Source: Calliphora vicina (lineage: Eukaryota > Arthropoda > Insecta > Diptera > Calliphoridae). From it: 64,000 bases of DNA. The stretch is from assembly GCF_958450345.1 (NCBI RefSeq), contig NC_088780.1, positions 59,927,533 through 59,991,532 on the forward strand, in the 5' to 3' direction. This document shows, in pieces, positions 22,740-34,869 of this stretch (position 1 is its first letter; the number at the start of each line of letters is the position of its first letter). The notes beneath the pieces were generated by a model that was not told where the DNA came from, did not search any database, and saw only the letters and a list, made by a program, of their open reading frames with translations. Made by a program: the position numbers and the translations under genes.

Positions 22740-23852
22740 ATTTTAACTTTTCTAAGTTTACTTAAGAAAACTATAAAATGAAGTCTAGTATTTGCAATAA
22801 CAGCACAAAAATGGAAATTAACCCTTAAGAGCACTTGGGGTCAAAATGACTGTGTTTTTCGTGATTTTAAAAGATCAGGGTCATTTGGACCCCAAGTGCT
22901 CTTAAAGGTTAATTTCCATTTTTGTACTGTTATTGTAAATACTTGGCCCAAAAATATATAATATTTCGCTATATTTCCATAAGAAATTCCAAATATTGAA
23001 AAATTTGACCTTGACCATCACGATTTAAGGGTTAAAGTTTTCCGATTTTAGGAAAACTTTCAGACTGTATTTAAAACTACCTGTACTACAATATTCTGAA
23101 CAGATTTTACTTAAAATTAATAACAGTAAGGAAATTCTCCAAAATATGGCCAAAAAATTAGTTTTTCTCGAAAATCGCAAAATTTATATAACAGGTACGG
23201 AATAACTATAGGAGGTATTACCATAATTTTTTCACATTTTTATTTCCTATTATGTTGTCATAAAATCCCCATGTGATGATCAAAAAATTCTGAAATTTGT
23301 TTAACAAAATTTTTAAAAATTTGAAATGGAGTTTTGATACTGCCGTTAAAAAATATTTTTTTTTGGTGATACCTGCGAATAGCTTAACTGTATTCTATGA
23401 AGATAAAAACTCATATACAAGTAAATATGGATATATTTTAAGTAAAAATAAACTTCTGTTTTAATATTTCTCAAAATATGTTAATTTTATTCCTACATTT
23501 CTTGTTCTAGTGGCCTGAGACACGTTAATGGCCTGGCGATTTTTTAATAACTTTAAAATTTTTTAACCAATTTTTGTGTTTTATATCTTATTAGAACGAC
23601 AATTACGTACACATTTCGATTCTTTTAAACTAAATTGCAAAAGTAATTATTTAATGGCAAAAATTTAAAAAAAAAAACTGAAAAAAATTCATTTTTTCCC
23701 CTTGTAAATGCACCTCAAAGATAATTCGAAAGTCGACACGGGTTGCCCATCTTAGAACAAACTAAAAATAATTAAAAGTCATTACGAAAGTTTTCAGTGG
23801 GTACCGTTTCAACATTTCAAAAAATTTAATTCTAAGGGACACTCTATTATAC
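22740..23852 (-). repeat. Repeat R1, long variant, inverted
   Basis: Read on the minus strand it starts ATAGAGTGTCCCTTAGAATT at 23850 and follows R1 through cgccaggccattaacgtgtc and the gtacctg-tata block. Its far end (22786-22941) contains an internal inverted repeat with arms reading gagcacttggggtc / gaccccaagtgctc. The variant sequence beyond the R1 core matches 7640-7745. Confidence 0.75.
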
Positions 23853-24515
23853 ATAATATAATATGTTTAGCTTTTATCATTATGTAGTTGTCCAAAAAAT
23901 AATTGTGATTCGGTGAACAATATTCATTTTTATAATTGCGATGAAAATATAAACGTTTACAGTAACTACAATATTGTTGAAATTAATTACAAAGAACATG
24001 GTATAGTTGTCGTAACCATGTCAAACCATGTGTTTTTTCTGCATGTATACATATATGTATGTATAAACAGTTATGTATGTGTGTAAGTATCCACATAAAT
24101 ACATATATATATATATGTATGTATGTGTATAAAATAAATAATATAAATTGCTGTGAAATTAAATGGGCCAAATAAATATGTATAATAAAAATCGAATAAA
24201 AACTTCTCTACATATATAAAAACTAATATTACGAGCAAATTAAATTAAATAGATGGTTAAAACACAAACATAAAAAAATATATTTTGTTCTCTGTTATGC
24301 AATAGAACTTTTAATTGGTAAAAATCTTTATTTGACAGTTTGATTGGTTTCAAAATATTTTTTTAATAATGAAATATACTAATTTACGTTATATATAATC
24401 ATTGGGAATATTTTCTATATTCCAGTAAACATACAAAAAATAAAATAAATTGTAAAAAATATAAGAAGAATTGGGTAAGAGAAGTTAATAACAAGTAAGA
24501 ATGTAATACCATTTA
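23853..24515. other. No recognised gene; simple repeats
   Basis: 23940-24050 resembles the right end of the ACACGCAGA-type elements. 24045-24130 is rich in tacatatatgta microsatellite-like sequence. Confidence 0.5.
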
Positions 24516-24519
24516 ATAT

Positions 24520-24890
24520 TGTTACGTTTTTACATTTTAAAAACTGTGGTCTATTTCCTTTTAATAAACCGGATACTTTTGATTGTAAATAAAAGCAGTT
24601 TAGTAGTCCAAAGTTTATAACAACTCCTTATTTATTTAAATTTATACAACAATGTAAATAGTCACTGTTTTAATACACACTCTTTATAATGTACAAGAAT
24701 ACACTGGTAATGCATTTGGTGTTTACTCTAACAGCACATATGATAAACAGACTGACTGCAACTTGCTATGCCATATTCTAGAAGCTACATGAATTATTTA
24801 ACGGATAAAACTAGATTCTATTTCCAGAGCTTTCGAAAGCCTTAATGTTCATGTTAGCAGCTTTCAAATTGATAGTGTAATTTCGTAACA
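24520..24890 (+). mobile_element. Solo LTR of a gypsy-type retrotransposon
   Basis: The 371-bp segment begins TGTTACG and ends CGTAACA, a perfect 7-bp inverted terminus with the canonical TG...CA. It is flanked by the 4-bp duplication ATAT (24516-24519 and 24891-24894). Four-bp duplications are typical of Ty3/gypsy integrases. Possible AATAAA polyadenylation signals lie at about 24563 and 24586. No gag or pol sequence is next to it, so it is a solo LTR, presumably left by recombination between two LTRs. ATAT is a weak duplication in AT-rich DNA, but the matched termini support it. Confidence 0.72.
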
Positions 24891-25176
24891 ATATCATAGA
24901 TCAAGTGAACGTAGTGGAAGTATTTCTATTATAATATATTCGAATTAGAAACAGTTCTGGGTAGGATCTAGGTAATACGATTTGCTTATTAGAGTTTGAA
25001 TTTATGTTGATACCAATATTTATAATAAGCGTTCAAATTATTTTCGGAACTGGGATTTATATGACAGCTATGACCAATTACGACCGATTCCTTTCAATTT
25101 GGTATTATAATTTTGAATTAAGTGAAACTAGGTCCTAGAAACTTATCAAATTTCAAAACATATCAATGTAGTTAAT

Positions 25177-25582
25177 TGGGTATTCAATCGATTAACCTTT
25201 AATCGGTTAACCGATTAATTTTGGTCGGTTACCTGAATAATTCTAATAACAAATAAACCGATTAATTTGTGTCGATTATCCGATTAACATCTACAATCAG
25301 CGAAAGAGTTTATTCCAAGTCAAGTTTTATTAAAACTAAAGAAAATTATTTATTTTTTGGTTGAATTGTTATGATTTCTTTTTTGTTTATGTTTTTGTTC
25401 TATTTATTAATAAAATACTTAAATAAGAACACAAAATTCGTGGTTATATTTTCAGTTTAAAATTAAAATAGAAATTGTTCGGTTAAACGAATAATTTCAA
25501 ATTAACCGATAAGATCTAAACCCCGATTAATTATTTGCTCCATTAACCGATTAAACAGTAATCCGATTAATTGAATACCCTA
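25177..25582. mobile_element. MITE with 9-bp duplication, TIR GGGTATTCAAT
   Basis: Left end TGGGTATTCAATCGATTAACC; right end (complement) TAGGGTATTCAATTAATCGG. Both sides carry the 9-bp duplication GTAGTTAAT (25168-25176, 25583-25591). Nine-bp duplications are characteristic of Mutator-like elements. Both ends are packed with aatcggttaaccgatt units. A second member is at 47992-48972. Confidence 0.82.
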
Positions 25583-25591
25583 GTAGTTAAT

Positions 25592-26552
25592 GGTTAATCA
25601 ATGATTAAATTAATTTTTTTTATGAAAAAAATATATTTTCTCCTTATCTTAATTAACTATGTTTAAAATGTTGATAAGTAGTCTGCGATTTTCATGCAAA
25701 TTGGTCCAAATTTAAAGTTATTACCAGGTCTGCGATTTTCATGCAAATGCATGTTTGTATTCTATTTTAACCAATTACTATACCGAATCAGATGATTTGC
25801 AACAAAATAGAATCCAATTTTTATTAGCTCAGTAAAGTGACCGCTATTTTTTATCTCAGCTCACACAAATTAACTAGGTCGTTCTTTTAGCTCATTAGTA
25901 CACTTGTTGTATAATGACCATTTGGTTTGGTGAGTACCATTTGTCATATAAATATGACTAGTCCATACATGCATGCAAAATTTTAATTTGTATTAAATCG
26001 AAATTTCATTGATTTAAGATCGGTAAACTGTTCGATTTGAAAAAATATGTCAAAATCCATATATAACACCGTCCGACAAATAGAGAAAAAATTCGTTAGA
26101 CACGAACCAGATGATATACGTCTGAAACTATAAATTCAATGGAGAAAACTGTGTTTTCAGTTTTTCATTTCGTGATCCTGTGTCCTTTTTTAAGGACTTC
26201 AAAGTTTTAAAGAAGTACATTTTTCAAAAAATATTTTAAAATACTTCTACTGATCAAACAATGTCAAATTTGATGTTAAATGAACAAGAAGAGTTGGAAA
26301 ATATTTTGCATTGTTTTTATTTTATATTGTCGGGATAAAAAGATGTCAAAAATGTCCTTTAAAATGTTCATCCTTTAATATCTATTTTGGTTTTCAATAT
26401 TATTTTTCGTCAAAGACCAAATTATGGAATACCACATACCGAAATTTCGTCCTTCTAGCTTCACTACTTAAGTGTTAAATAAAACTTTAAATTTGCATTA
26501 TTTTGTTTTTTAAATTTTATTTTAAAATTTCATCGAAAAAAAAAATAGTTAG
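25592..26552. other. AT-rich, one dispersed repeat
   Basis: 25835-25935 (agtgaccgct...aggtcgttcttttagctcat) is an inverted relative of 33620-33720, possibly a hAT-type MITE end. 25040-25115, just upstream, is an inverted R2 scrap. Nothing else recognised. Confidence 0.5.
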
Positions 26553-26554
26553 TA

Positions 26555-27056
26555 CAGTAATTTTGACTTACCTGCTCAATCAACTTTGCACGATATTTTG
26601 TGCAGGTAAGTTAAAAATGCAGTTAACCTCAATGCACTTACCTGCTCATTGATGCTGGTAAGTACATTTACAGTTTAATGCCCAAAAAAAGCAGCTAACG
26701 GCAAATAATTTACACGAAGCTTTGTGATTTTTCCGTCTCAAAATAACGTCAAATTGATATTTTAGCTACTTTTAAAATTATTATGAAATGTACAACATAT
26801 TTTTTCATTCAAAATCGTATTTTTCTTATTTGTTTTGATTTAATTTTGTATTAGGCAGCTAAATTAAATTTTTTTCATGAAAACCAGTTATAGCTTCCAA
26901 AAGTATTATGCACTTATCTTAAATGTGCAGGTATGAACAATGCACTTAAATTAACGAATTTATATGGAGTTTGGTAAATAAATATACAAAACACAAGTTT
27001 TGTGCACTTATATGCAAAATGCTCTTAAGTGAAAGGCAGGTAAGTCAAAACTACTG
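26555..27056. mobile_element. pogo/mariner-like MITE, 502 bp
   Basis: Left end CAGTAATTTTGACTTACCTGC and the complement of the right end CAGTAGTTTTGACTTACCTGC differ at one of 21 positions. TA flanks both (26553-26554, 27057-27058). CAGT ends with TA duplication fit the Tc1/mariner superfamily, and the ACTTACCTGC motif repeated inside (26573-26655) resembles pogo-type subterminal repeats. There is no coding sequence. Confidence 0.85.
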
Positions 27057-27184
27057 TACATATATTATTTTGTACCTATCATGTTTTTTGTAGATTCTGA
27101 AATAATTCTCACTTAAAAACATCGACTAGATATTCCTAAATGACAATTTTTTTCTTTATATATGTACATACATATGTATTTATA

Positions 27185-28759
27185 TCATAGCTGTAAATTG
27201 TGAATATTTTCATTCAAAATATTTCCAAAAACTTAATTATTTTTGAATTTTAGTTATATTTGAAAAAATAAATTTATATTGAAATCATTCTATATTATTC
27301 AAAATAGGATACTAATTATCATATATCTATTTAGAATATAAAGCAATAAATATTATTTGATTTAAATAGAATACGATATTAAATAAAATATACTTAAAAG
27401 TTTTGAATAAACAATCATAAAATTATACTAATATTATTTGTATTTTAGTAACAATAAGTTGTATTTTATTCAATATATAATGAATAGATTTTAAAATATT
27501 TTAAAAAAACATGTAATATAAAAATATATAAAAACATGTAATTATTTTCAAATTATATTTTTATAGTAAAAATTAAATATTAATTTAGTTTATTCAACTA
27601 GTTGTAAATGAAATATTATTTTACTTATTCGAAAATTTGTTGATAGATTTTATTCAAAGCAATTTTCTTTGAATAATTTTATTTCTCCAAAAAAAAGAAA
27701 AATATTTAAATATTCAACAAAAAAATTTAGAATACTTTTATTCATAGAAATTTTCTTTGAATAATTTTATTTGTGAAAATAAAGTCAAATATTTTAACAA
27801 CAAATTTTTGAACAATTTTAAAAATATTTTTGTGTGTGAAAATTAGCTCGGACGATGAAGATTTTTCATCCGATGATTATGAAAAAGATCCTTCGTTTGC
27901 TATGAAAAAACGAAAACAATACTCAAAAATAATTCAACGATAAATAGCCCTAGGAGGAATGCCATGTCAGACGATCATTTTGCACAACTAGTTACTTTAA
28001 AAACTGTTTTTATTCATGAATTTTGTTCTTCACAATTTAAATTAATAATAAACCTCCAATTGAAACCATAAATCTGTGTTCATATTCTAGTGATAATCAA
28101 TGATTAAGTAGTAGTTTTTAAAAATAGAATATTAGTTATCAGAGAATTAGGGTCTGAAAAAATTTGTAATTCGTTTTGAAAATAACTTTTTCAACTCAGA
28201 ATGCAATCAGAAGACATTTTACATCAGTAGTATTGTGAAATAAAAATATTCTTTAACATTTATTAGAATTATTTCTATTCAGTAATTTTTGGAAAAATAA
28301 ATTTATTTATTTCAAATTTGTGAGAAATAAAAATATTTCTAAAGTTTTATTAGAATTATTTCTATTCAATCATTTTTTGTTTGAATAATTTTAATTTTTT
28401 GTGTTTTGTTTGAATAAATATTCCAAAGAAATTAGTTGATTTTTTTTGTATCTAAATAAAATAAATTTAAATTTTATTCAACTTTGTTTTATTTGAATAT
28501 ATAAAATTTTACTATTTTCTAAAAAAATATCAATATAATTTAATTAAACTAATATAAAATGATTATATTTATAATTTATTTGGTTTTAAAAGATATAAAT
28601 ATGGATAAATTTAACTGTAAACATTATTATTAAATTAGACAAATACTTTATTTAACTAATAAATAATTTGGAATATAAATATTTATAATTGGAAGCAAAA
28701 ACTAAAATAATATAAAAAATATTTATATTTTGTATTTTATTCACAAGTTACAGCTATGA
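27185..28759. mobile_element. AT-rich TIR element of about 1.6 kb
   Basis: Left end TCATAGCTGTAAATTGTGAAT; complement of right end TCATAGCTGTAACTTGTGAAT (one mismatch in 21). The inside is extremely AT-rich with many attcaaa/tttgaat motifs. A short coding-like run at 27845-27942 (SSDDEDFSSDDYEKDPSF) has less biased composition and could be a transposase scrap. The duplication is unclear (perhaps TTAT). Confidence 0.6.
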
Positions 28760-28773
28760 TTTATATATAAAAC

Positions 28774-30160
28774 TCAAATTAAATTGTTTATTTGTATACA
28801 AAAAGGATTATTAAGAAAAGTGTATATTTTACCACCAGTAGTGTCACGACAAATTGACCAACAATATTCGGCCAGCATATGGTCGGTATTTTTTCCACGG
28901 TACCGATTCTCAATTGTAGCGAGGTCTTGGTGGAATCTCTCCCCGTGTTCATCACTAAAGTCTTCTAAATTAGTGGGGAAAAAATCCAGGTGGCTGTCCA
29001 AAAAATGTGTTTTAAGCAGTATTGGCAATTTAGCCTTTTTAGGCTAAATTTAGCCCTTGTTTATCCACAAAAAATTAATTTAGCCTTTAGCCATTTTTTT
29101 AGCCTTTTTTATTTTCATTTAGCCATATATATTTACTCTAATGATCTGAAAATTGTTAATAAATATGTTAATGTTTTACGCGCGGGTCCGGGCGTTTACA
29201 AAATCATATATAGGGTTAAAGAGAATACTTTTAACTTTATCTGGGCGATTTATTGACGTAAATATAGTACTTTAACAAATATTTTATAACACATGCCATG
29301 TAGTATACCGTTTTCAAAGACTACAATCCAACCAAAGAAAAATTCAGTTCATTATCGATAATAATTTAGCTACATATGATAATTTTTATCTGATCAAATA
29401 TAAAAATTAACTTTTTTCCAAATTTAAATTAAATATTTATGTTTACATATTTTGGCTACCATAGTTTTGATATGTTTACAAAATTTATGTTTTTGCCAAT
29501 GAAAATCCATTCTGTCCGGCGACGTGTATAATGTTTAGAATATTTTTTTTCTGCATTTAATGAGAGGCATATTTGCCATATATTCACTTATCAAAATATT
29601 CTCCATCGAAGTTATCACAAAGGATTACTTTATACATAATTTGTCTTTCATATACAAAAATTTGCCTAGGAGCATTTTGCAGGCCAGGTGATAAATACGA
29701 GGCTTTAAAAACATCGGCATATGATATACGTGTGGCCCCATATTACGTTATTTTAAAGTTAAGGATCAACATACAGGAATAAATATTCTTATTTTCTTGC
29801 ATTTGAACATGTGTTATATTCATACATTTTTATTTGTCTATTCGGCATAGCCAAATGTAACATTCTAAGTTGTTTTTTGTGTCAAATGTATGTATTTTTT
29901 TAATTAAAAATTTTAGCCCTTTTTAGCTACTTTTTAGTCTTTTTTAAGTATTTAGCCCTTTTTGTTCACCAAGAGTTGGCAACACTGATTTTAAGTGACA
30001 CTGATTTGGATTTTATGTCCCACGATAAATGCTTGTTGGTATTATATGTCGCTGGATAAAAGAACGATTTCAGGATTTCTGAGTATGCAGAACATAATAA
30101 TTTTTCCACATCTTTTAGAATATGCTAAAATGTCTACCATATATATTTTGGTGCTCAAAA
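28774..30160 (-). pseudogene. Conserved TE-type coding domain, split by hAT MITE
   Basis: Minus-strand 28774-29008 encodes THFLDSHLDFFP, then SDEHGERFHQDLATIENRY and MLAEYCWSICRD. This is the C-terminal domain of a protein common in arthropod and cnidarian genomes, usually multicopy and probably transposon-derived; I cannot name its superfamily with confidence. The frame is broken at 29016 by a 971-bp hAT MITE and continues on the other side: reading 29996 upward, ...KSKSVSLK joins THFLDSHLD once the MITE and one duplication copy are ignored. Upstream of about 30060 stops accumulate. It was probably a fragment before the insertion. Confidence 0.6.
29017..29987. mobile_element. Non-autonomous hAT element, 971 bp
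   Basis: Left end CAGTATTGGCAATTTAGCC; complement of right end CAGTGTTGCCAACTCTTGG. Flanks are GTTTTAAG (29009-29016) and ATTTTAAG (29988-29995), an 8-bp duplication with one change, as hAT elements make. Both ends carry 'tttagcccttttt' repeats exactly like the ends of the large hAT-A at 33906-42401, so this is its deleted derivative. It has no transposase. Confidence 0.85.
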
Positions 30161-30270
30161 TAAAACTCCGTCCCGCTTAAAAATGTTAGTTGAGTGACAA
30201 AAACTGCAATGCTTCATTGTCAACTGACTATTCCTAGAACTTCACAAGAATTTATAAAAAATTGTCCGTC

Positions 30271-30475
30271 TAGGAACCCTAGTTTTGGTACAATTTCTGT
30301 CGAGAAAGTACAATTGTTAATGCTGATGAGCATACTACAAAACCGCTCAGTGCTGAGCTGAATAGTTCAATTAAACTAGGTCAGGGATGGCAAATGGAAA
30401 ATTGTACTAATCAGCATCAGAAATTGTACTTTTTCGACTGTAGTTGTACCAAAACTAGGGTTCCTACACGGAAAA
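30271..30475. repeat. Inverted repeat overlapping a hAT MITE end
   Basis: AGGAACCCTAGTTTTGGTAC at 30271 is mirrored by GTACCAAAACTAGGGTTCCT ending at 30473. Arms run about 70 bp. The left arm lies outside the hAT MITE at 30382 and the right arm inside it, so two related insertions overlap here. Confidence 0.65.
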
Positions 30476-31165
30476 TTTTTTCGCGAGAATTTTTTTTTAA
30501 ATTCCAGTGAAATTTCGGTATTTTTTTAAAGTTACAATGAACAGTTGTTATGAATAAATTTGGATCGATTCCATTACATCCATTCATTCTTTTGGTTCTA
30601 TCAACAGATATTCAGTTGATAATAAAGCATCATAGTTTAAATTATCGAATTTTTGTCACCCATCTAACATTTTTTAGCCACAGCAGAAAAATTCTTTCAT
30701 TAACCCCCATTTTCTCAATATCTGGTTATCGTTTTACGTAACGATAAACCTCCAATTAACATTTTTTTGTATAAGAACTGTCAGTTTATCGTCACGATAA
30801 AAAATAACCAGAGATTGAGAAAATGGGGGTAAGAATTACAAATTTTATGGATATTCATAATCAATAGAAAATAATGGCTTACATTTGTTTATATACTTTT
30901 TGGTTTGAAAAACACACAAAATTACGAGACTAGTCAAATGCTGCTATTTCTTCTTTATTTCAAAAACTAATAAGTATAATTTTAAAAATTTTATTGTTGA
31001 TATTTTGGTATAATGATAGAGAACATAAATTCGTAAATTGGTTTAAATATATTAATTGTGAAATAAATTTTCAAATTGTACCAAATGAGTCATTGGTGTA
31101 CCATTGTACTTTTTAGGATCAAATTGTACCAAAAAAGTACAATTGTACCAATTTTGCCATCCCTG
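30382..31165. mobile_element. hAT MITE with perfect 8-bp duplication
   Basis: Ends CAGGGATGGCAAA and TTTTGCCATCCCTG are inverted copies. The flanks are identical: AACTAGGT at 30374-30381 and 31166-31173. Repeats of aattgtacc/gtacaatt lie near both ends. A TAA-type MITE (30704-30829) is nested inside. There is no transposase. Confidence 0.9.
30704..30829. mobile_element. TAA-flanked palindromic MITE, 126 bp
   Basis: Left arm CCCCCATTTTCTCAATATC and complement of right arm CCCCCATTTTCTCAATCTC, continuing through ctggttat and the cgataaac block. TAA flanks both sides (30701-30703, 30830-30832), as for PIF/Harbinger MITEs. It is nested in the hAT MITE and therefore younger. Confidence 0.82.
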
Positions 31166-31173
31166 AACTAGGT

Positions 31174-32167
31174 CATTCATGAACTACATAAGTCTAATCC
31201 ATGTGATGTTGCATATTTTTGCATTTTACATTGTAATTGTCTATTTTCCAATTTGATAAACATACATATATTATTAATTATGTTTTCTTTACTTTCATAA
31301 ATTTGTCCCAAAATCTAAATGTACTGTTTTTTTTTAATTATATTATACATAATAACTGAAAACAGGCGCTTCACTGCATAGTTCTCTATTTATATATTTT
31401 TGTGAATATTTAATATTTTACAGTGAATTTATTTATATTTTTAGAGTATAATTCTGCATATTTTTTTTTAATTTATAGTGCATGTTTTATATGTATATTT
31501 TCTTTTTTTTATTGCATGAAAATATTAGAACAATAATAAAAAAGCTAAAATTTCAAAAAAATAGAAAATTACACTCTTTTGTATGGAAATTTTGTTTTAT
31601 AAACCTTTTATAAATTTAAAAATTGGTTATTAATAAAAATATTTTATATTTTGAAATTTTCAGATTCAAATACATAATGAAGATTTACTCCACAAATGTC
31701 ATTATTCTGAACTCACCAACGAATAAGAAAAAATTTGCTAAGATACTCTGAAAGATATTTTCTATCACATTGTAAGTTACGTTAAATTCTGATACAACAA
31801 AAAAAGTCAAAACGTGTATGAATCTTAGAATACTTTGGGGAGTATTAAATTCTAGAAATGATTTTTTTTGGAATGAACTGAATATTGTAAATATGTATTT
31901 ATGTTTTAAATGTAAAGCAATATATTTGAACATAAAACGCATATGTACCAACTAAGTACATATACATATTGTTGGTAAATAAATTTAGTCGTAATATTTA
32001 CGAACGAATTGGAATTTAATGTTGAAACCCTTAAGGTAAAGATTCTAAAATAAAAAATACGACCTTGTCAAGTACCATGCCAAATGTTTCAAATGGTTTT
32101 CATCATTTTTCTTTGGAATAAAAATATTTTATATACATACAGATATTTTTAACATAAATGTTGTTCG
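31174..32167. other. No recognised gene
   Basis: AT-rich DNA. The minus-strand frame at 31685-31951 is Phe/Ile-rich and unrecognised. Confidence 0.45.
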
Positions 32168-32169
32168 TA

Positions 32170-32757
32170 CACATATAGAGTGTCCCGTAGGACAAATTTT
32201 TGTAGGAAAACCACTCAGGTAATGGCTATTGAGGAGTTTAATATGGAGATGAGTCATCCGTTCTTCATCATAGATTCAAAATTACGACGTCAATATAATT
32301 TATCCAAAACTTGTTTCGCTTTTTTAGAAATGAATCTCAAACATTCTGTAATTTTAAGGTTATTATGGGAAAATGTATTTTTTTGCAATATTTCGCTCCA
32401 ATACGACATTGTGTGCATAATGAGAGAATATATTTTATATATTTTTTGCAATATGGCTAAAGTGTTACTTTATTTCGAACTTACTATGAGAATAAATATA
32501 TAAAATTTGTTTGTTAGCATTTTTTGGTCAAAAGTCCATAATGTAGCAAGCTTTTTCAAAAAAAATTATGAATATTGCTCCATAATAAAATGTACAAAAT
32601 TACGGTATTGCCGATATCCAACTATTTTGAGAAATTGAACTATGATCTTTATTTTTCTTTTAAAATTTTTTGCCGTTTTTAGCACATCGCTACGCACTGT
32701 TCGAGAGGTATTCCTATAACAGATTCATAAACAAAGCTGTCCTGGGACACTCTAATG
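32170..32757. mobile_element. AGAGTGTCCC-type TIR element, 588 bp
   Basis: Left end CACATATAGAGTGTCCC; complement of right end CATTAGAGTGTCCC; TA on both sides (32168-32169, 32758-32759). The terminus matches R1 but the inside does not, so this is another subfamily moved by a similar transposase. The 107-residue frame inside (32180-32503) matches nothing known and is probably chance. Confidence 0.75.
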
Positions 32758-32759
32758 TA

Positions 32760-33794
32760 CGGATATAAAGGTACAATGTAAATACATGTATGTATGTGAT
32801 ATTTTACAATACGTTTAGTAATAAATCCATAAATATCTAAAGCAAAGAGGTATATCGCATATCACGGTTTTCCAAAAACTCTGCATGAGTACTTACTTTA
32901 CAGTGCAAATACTCAATGGCGTTTGTTTTCTTTGGCAACTGTTTGTTTTAATTAATACCGCTACTTGACAAATAACTGTTTGTTTTCTTCACAATGATAA
33001 CTGAAGGTTACAGAGATTATTTAAGTTTTGTGGGATTGGATGTGACTTAGCATTACTTTGTGCTACAGTAATTTTTAAAATTATTGCTTTTGTCATTATG
33101 AAAATAAAGTTGAGAACAAACTAGAGCAAAAAAACTCGTAATACTTTGTAGACTGTCAATTATCTAAAAAAAATCTACAATTTCAAAAATTTTAAGTAAT
33201 TACATTTTCATTTGTAATTGTAATAATATGAAGTTTTTCATAATTTTTTAGAAATAGAACTCGTCGTTTTATTTTTTGAGAATATTTACTAAAATTAAAA
33301 TTCTGTGAAGGATTTGAATTAATTTTTTCAATAATTTCTTTTTTTAGTTCAGACGGTACATATGGATCATATTAGTTCATAGTTCAAAATTGATGTAAGT
33401 GAGTAAACGATTTGAACTAGTTCATTTAGTTCAAATAATTGAATAGTTCAATTGAACTAGTTCGTTCCTGAATTACCCAATAAAAAATAAAACGAATGTG
33501 GGTTATTCACAAGTTATTCACTAATTGTCAAAAGAATGTGTGTTTTTACAACTATCAACAGAAATATTTGATTGAATTCACTACAAGCAACTCACAAACC
33601 GAGATGGAATTTTAAAACATGTTCAACTAATGATCTAAAAGAACGACCAAGTTCATTTGAGTGAGCTGACCAGAAAAGACCGGTCACTTCACAAAGCTAA
33701 CAAAACCCACTCTACTGTATAAACGGTTGCCAGATCTTACAATATTGTCAGAAAATGTCTAACAACCGTGTAAACTTATACGGCCGTATCTATA
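32760..33794. other. AT-rich, one dispersed repeat
   Basis: 33395-33475 has several gttcaattgaactagttc-like palindromic units, and 33620-33720 is the inverted relative of 25835-25935; together they may be ends of one old hAT-type element. No gene seen. Confidence 0.45.
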
Positions 33795-33905
33795 ACGAAA
33801 AACAAGTGGGCCTTATATGGGGCTATGGCCAATTATGGACGGATTACCATGAAATTAGGTCGTGTGATTTATGTCTATATGAAAGTTTACTGCGTTGAAT
33901 TTTGT
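33795..33905 (-). repeat. Repeat R2, 3' part, split by hAT-A
   Basis: Inverted R2 (ggccttatatggggctatgg, then gttgaattttgtgtgta). It stops at the hAT-A left end and resumes at 42402 with gtgtataccaacatttttaa, exactly where the full copy continues. Confidence 0.85.
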
Positions 33906-34191
33906 GTGTATTGCCAATTTAGCCCTTTTTAGGCTAAATTTAAGCCCTTTTCAATCTTGTTTAGCAATACAAAAATGAATTTAGCCCTTAGTCTTTTTTT
34001 AGCCTTTTTTATTTTCATTAAGCCATTTTTCCTTAAAATAATAAAATCCGATTTTCTATGCTTATGTTGAAAAGCAGGAAAAAAGTAGTATTTTTTTTTA
34101 AATCGCAACAAAATGACACTTATACTACCAAAAAATGCAACTGTACTATTTGAGTTTGATTTCTAGAAGAGCAACTCTTAAGTGACATTTA

Positions 34192-34869
34192 CGGCCATTT
34201 TCACAATGTACGATTATTTCATTTTAACCGGAAAATTAACTAACTGTCGGTTTGTTTAACGGGGACCATTTAACCAACGGTTACCGATTTACGTTTCACC
34301 ATCATTTGATTACTTAACCAAAGCATTCAGTAGAAAGTATGGCAATAATGCATACATTTGTTTACGAAAAATAGTGTAATGAAAGATTGGAATATAAAAA
34401 ATTGTCTAAAAGACGGCATAAAAATTAATAGTTTGTGTTTTCTTAGTGGTATAATAAAAAAAAAACGTATAAAACTCAAAAATATTAAGGTACCTAACTG
34501 TAAAATTTACAGAACAAACTGAACAACAATTACTGAAAACCAACAAGCAAAAGTGCACATTTGTTGTTTGGTTTGTAAGTGCAATATCCGGGTGGTATAT
34601 GGATCACCCCGTGCAAAATTTACTTTTCTTCGCTTTACACTTTTAAAAATTATAAATATTACAAAAATATAAATGTTTTTCCATGATCTTTTATTATATT
34701 TCTTACAATTAAGATGCTAACAGGCGAAATTTGTTCGGTTATATTTAACAGCAACTTTGTTGTTAAGTAGTGTCAATTAAGAATTAATCGTACATTGTGA
34801 AATTCAAATTAGCCTAACTTGCGGTTAAAGTTCACGTTAACTTTTAATCGTACATTGTGAGAATGGCCG
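34192..34869. mobile_element. TTA-flanked MITE, 678 bp, in hAT-A leader
   Basis: Left end CGGCCATTTTCACAATGTAC; complement of right end CGGCCATTCTCACAATGTAC (one mismatch in 20). TTA on both sides (34189-34191, 34870-34872). It carries extra internal copies of the aatcgtacattgtga motif. It lies just upstream of the hAT-A start codon. Confidence 0.82.

Noticed and set aside
24045..24130. Possible regulatory or origin sequence in the tacatatatgta run
   Set aside because: Simple-sequence DNA of this kind is scattered throughout the window with no gene nearby.
32180..32503. 107-residue frame in the AGAGTGTCCC-type element
   Set aside because: No transposase motif; the element is too short to be autonomous and the frame probably arose by chance.
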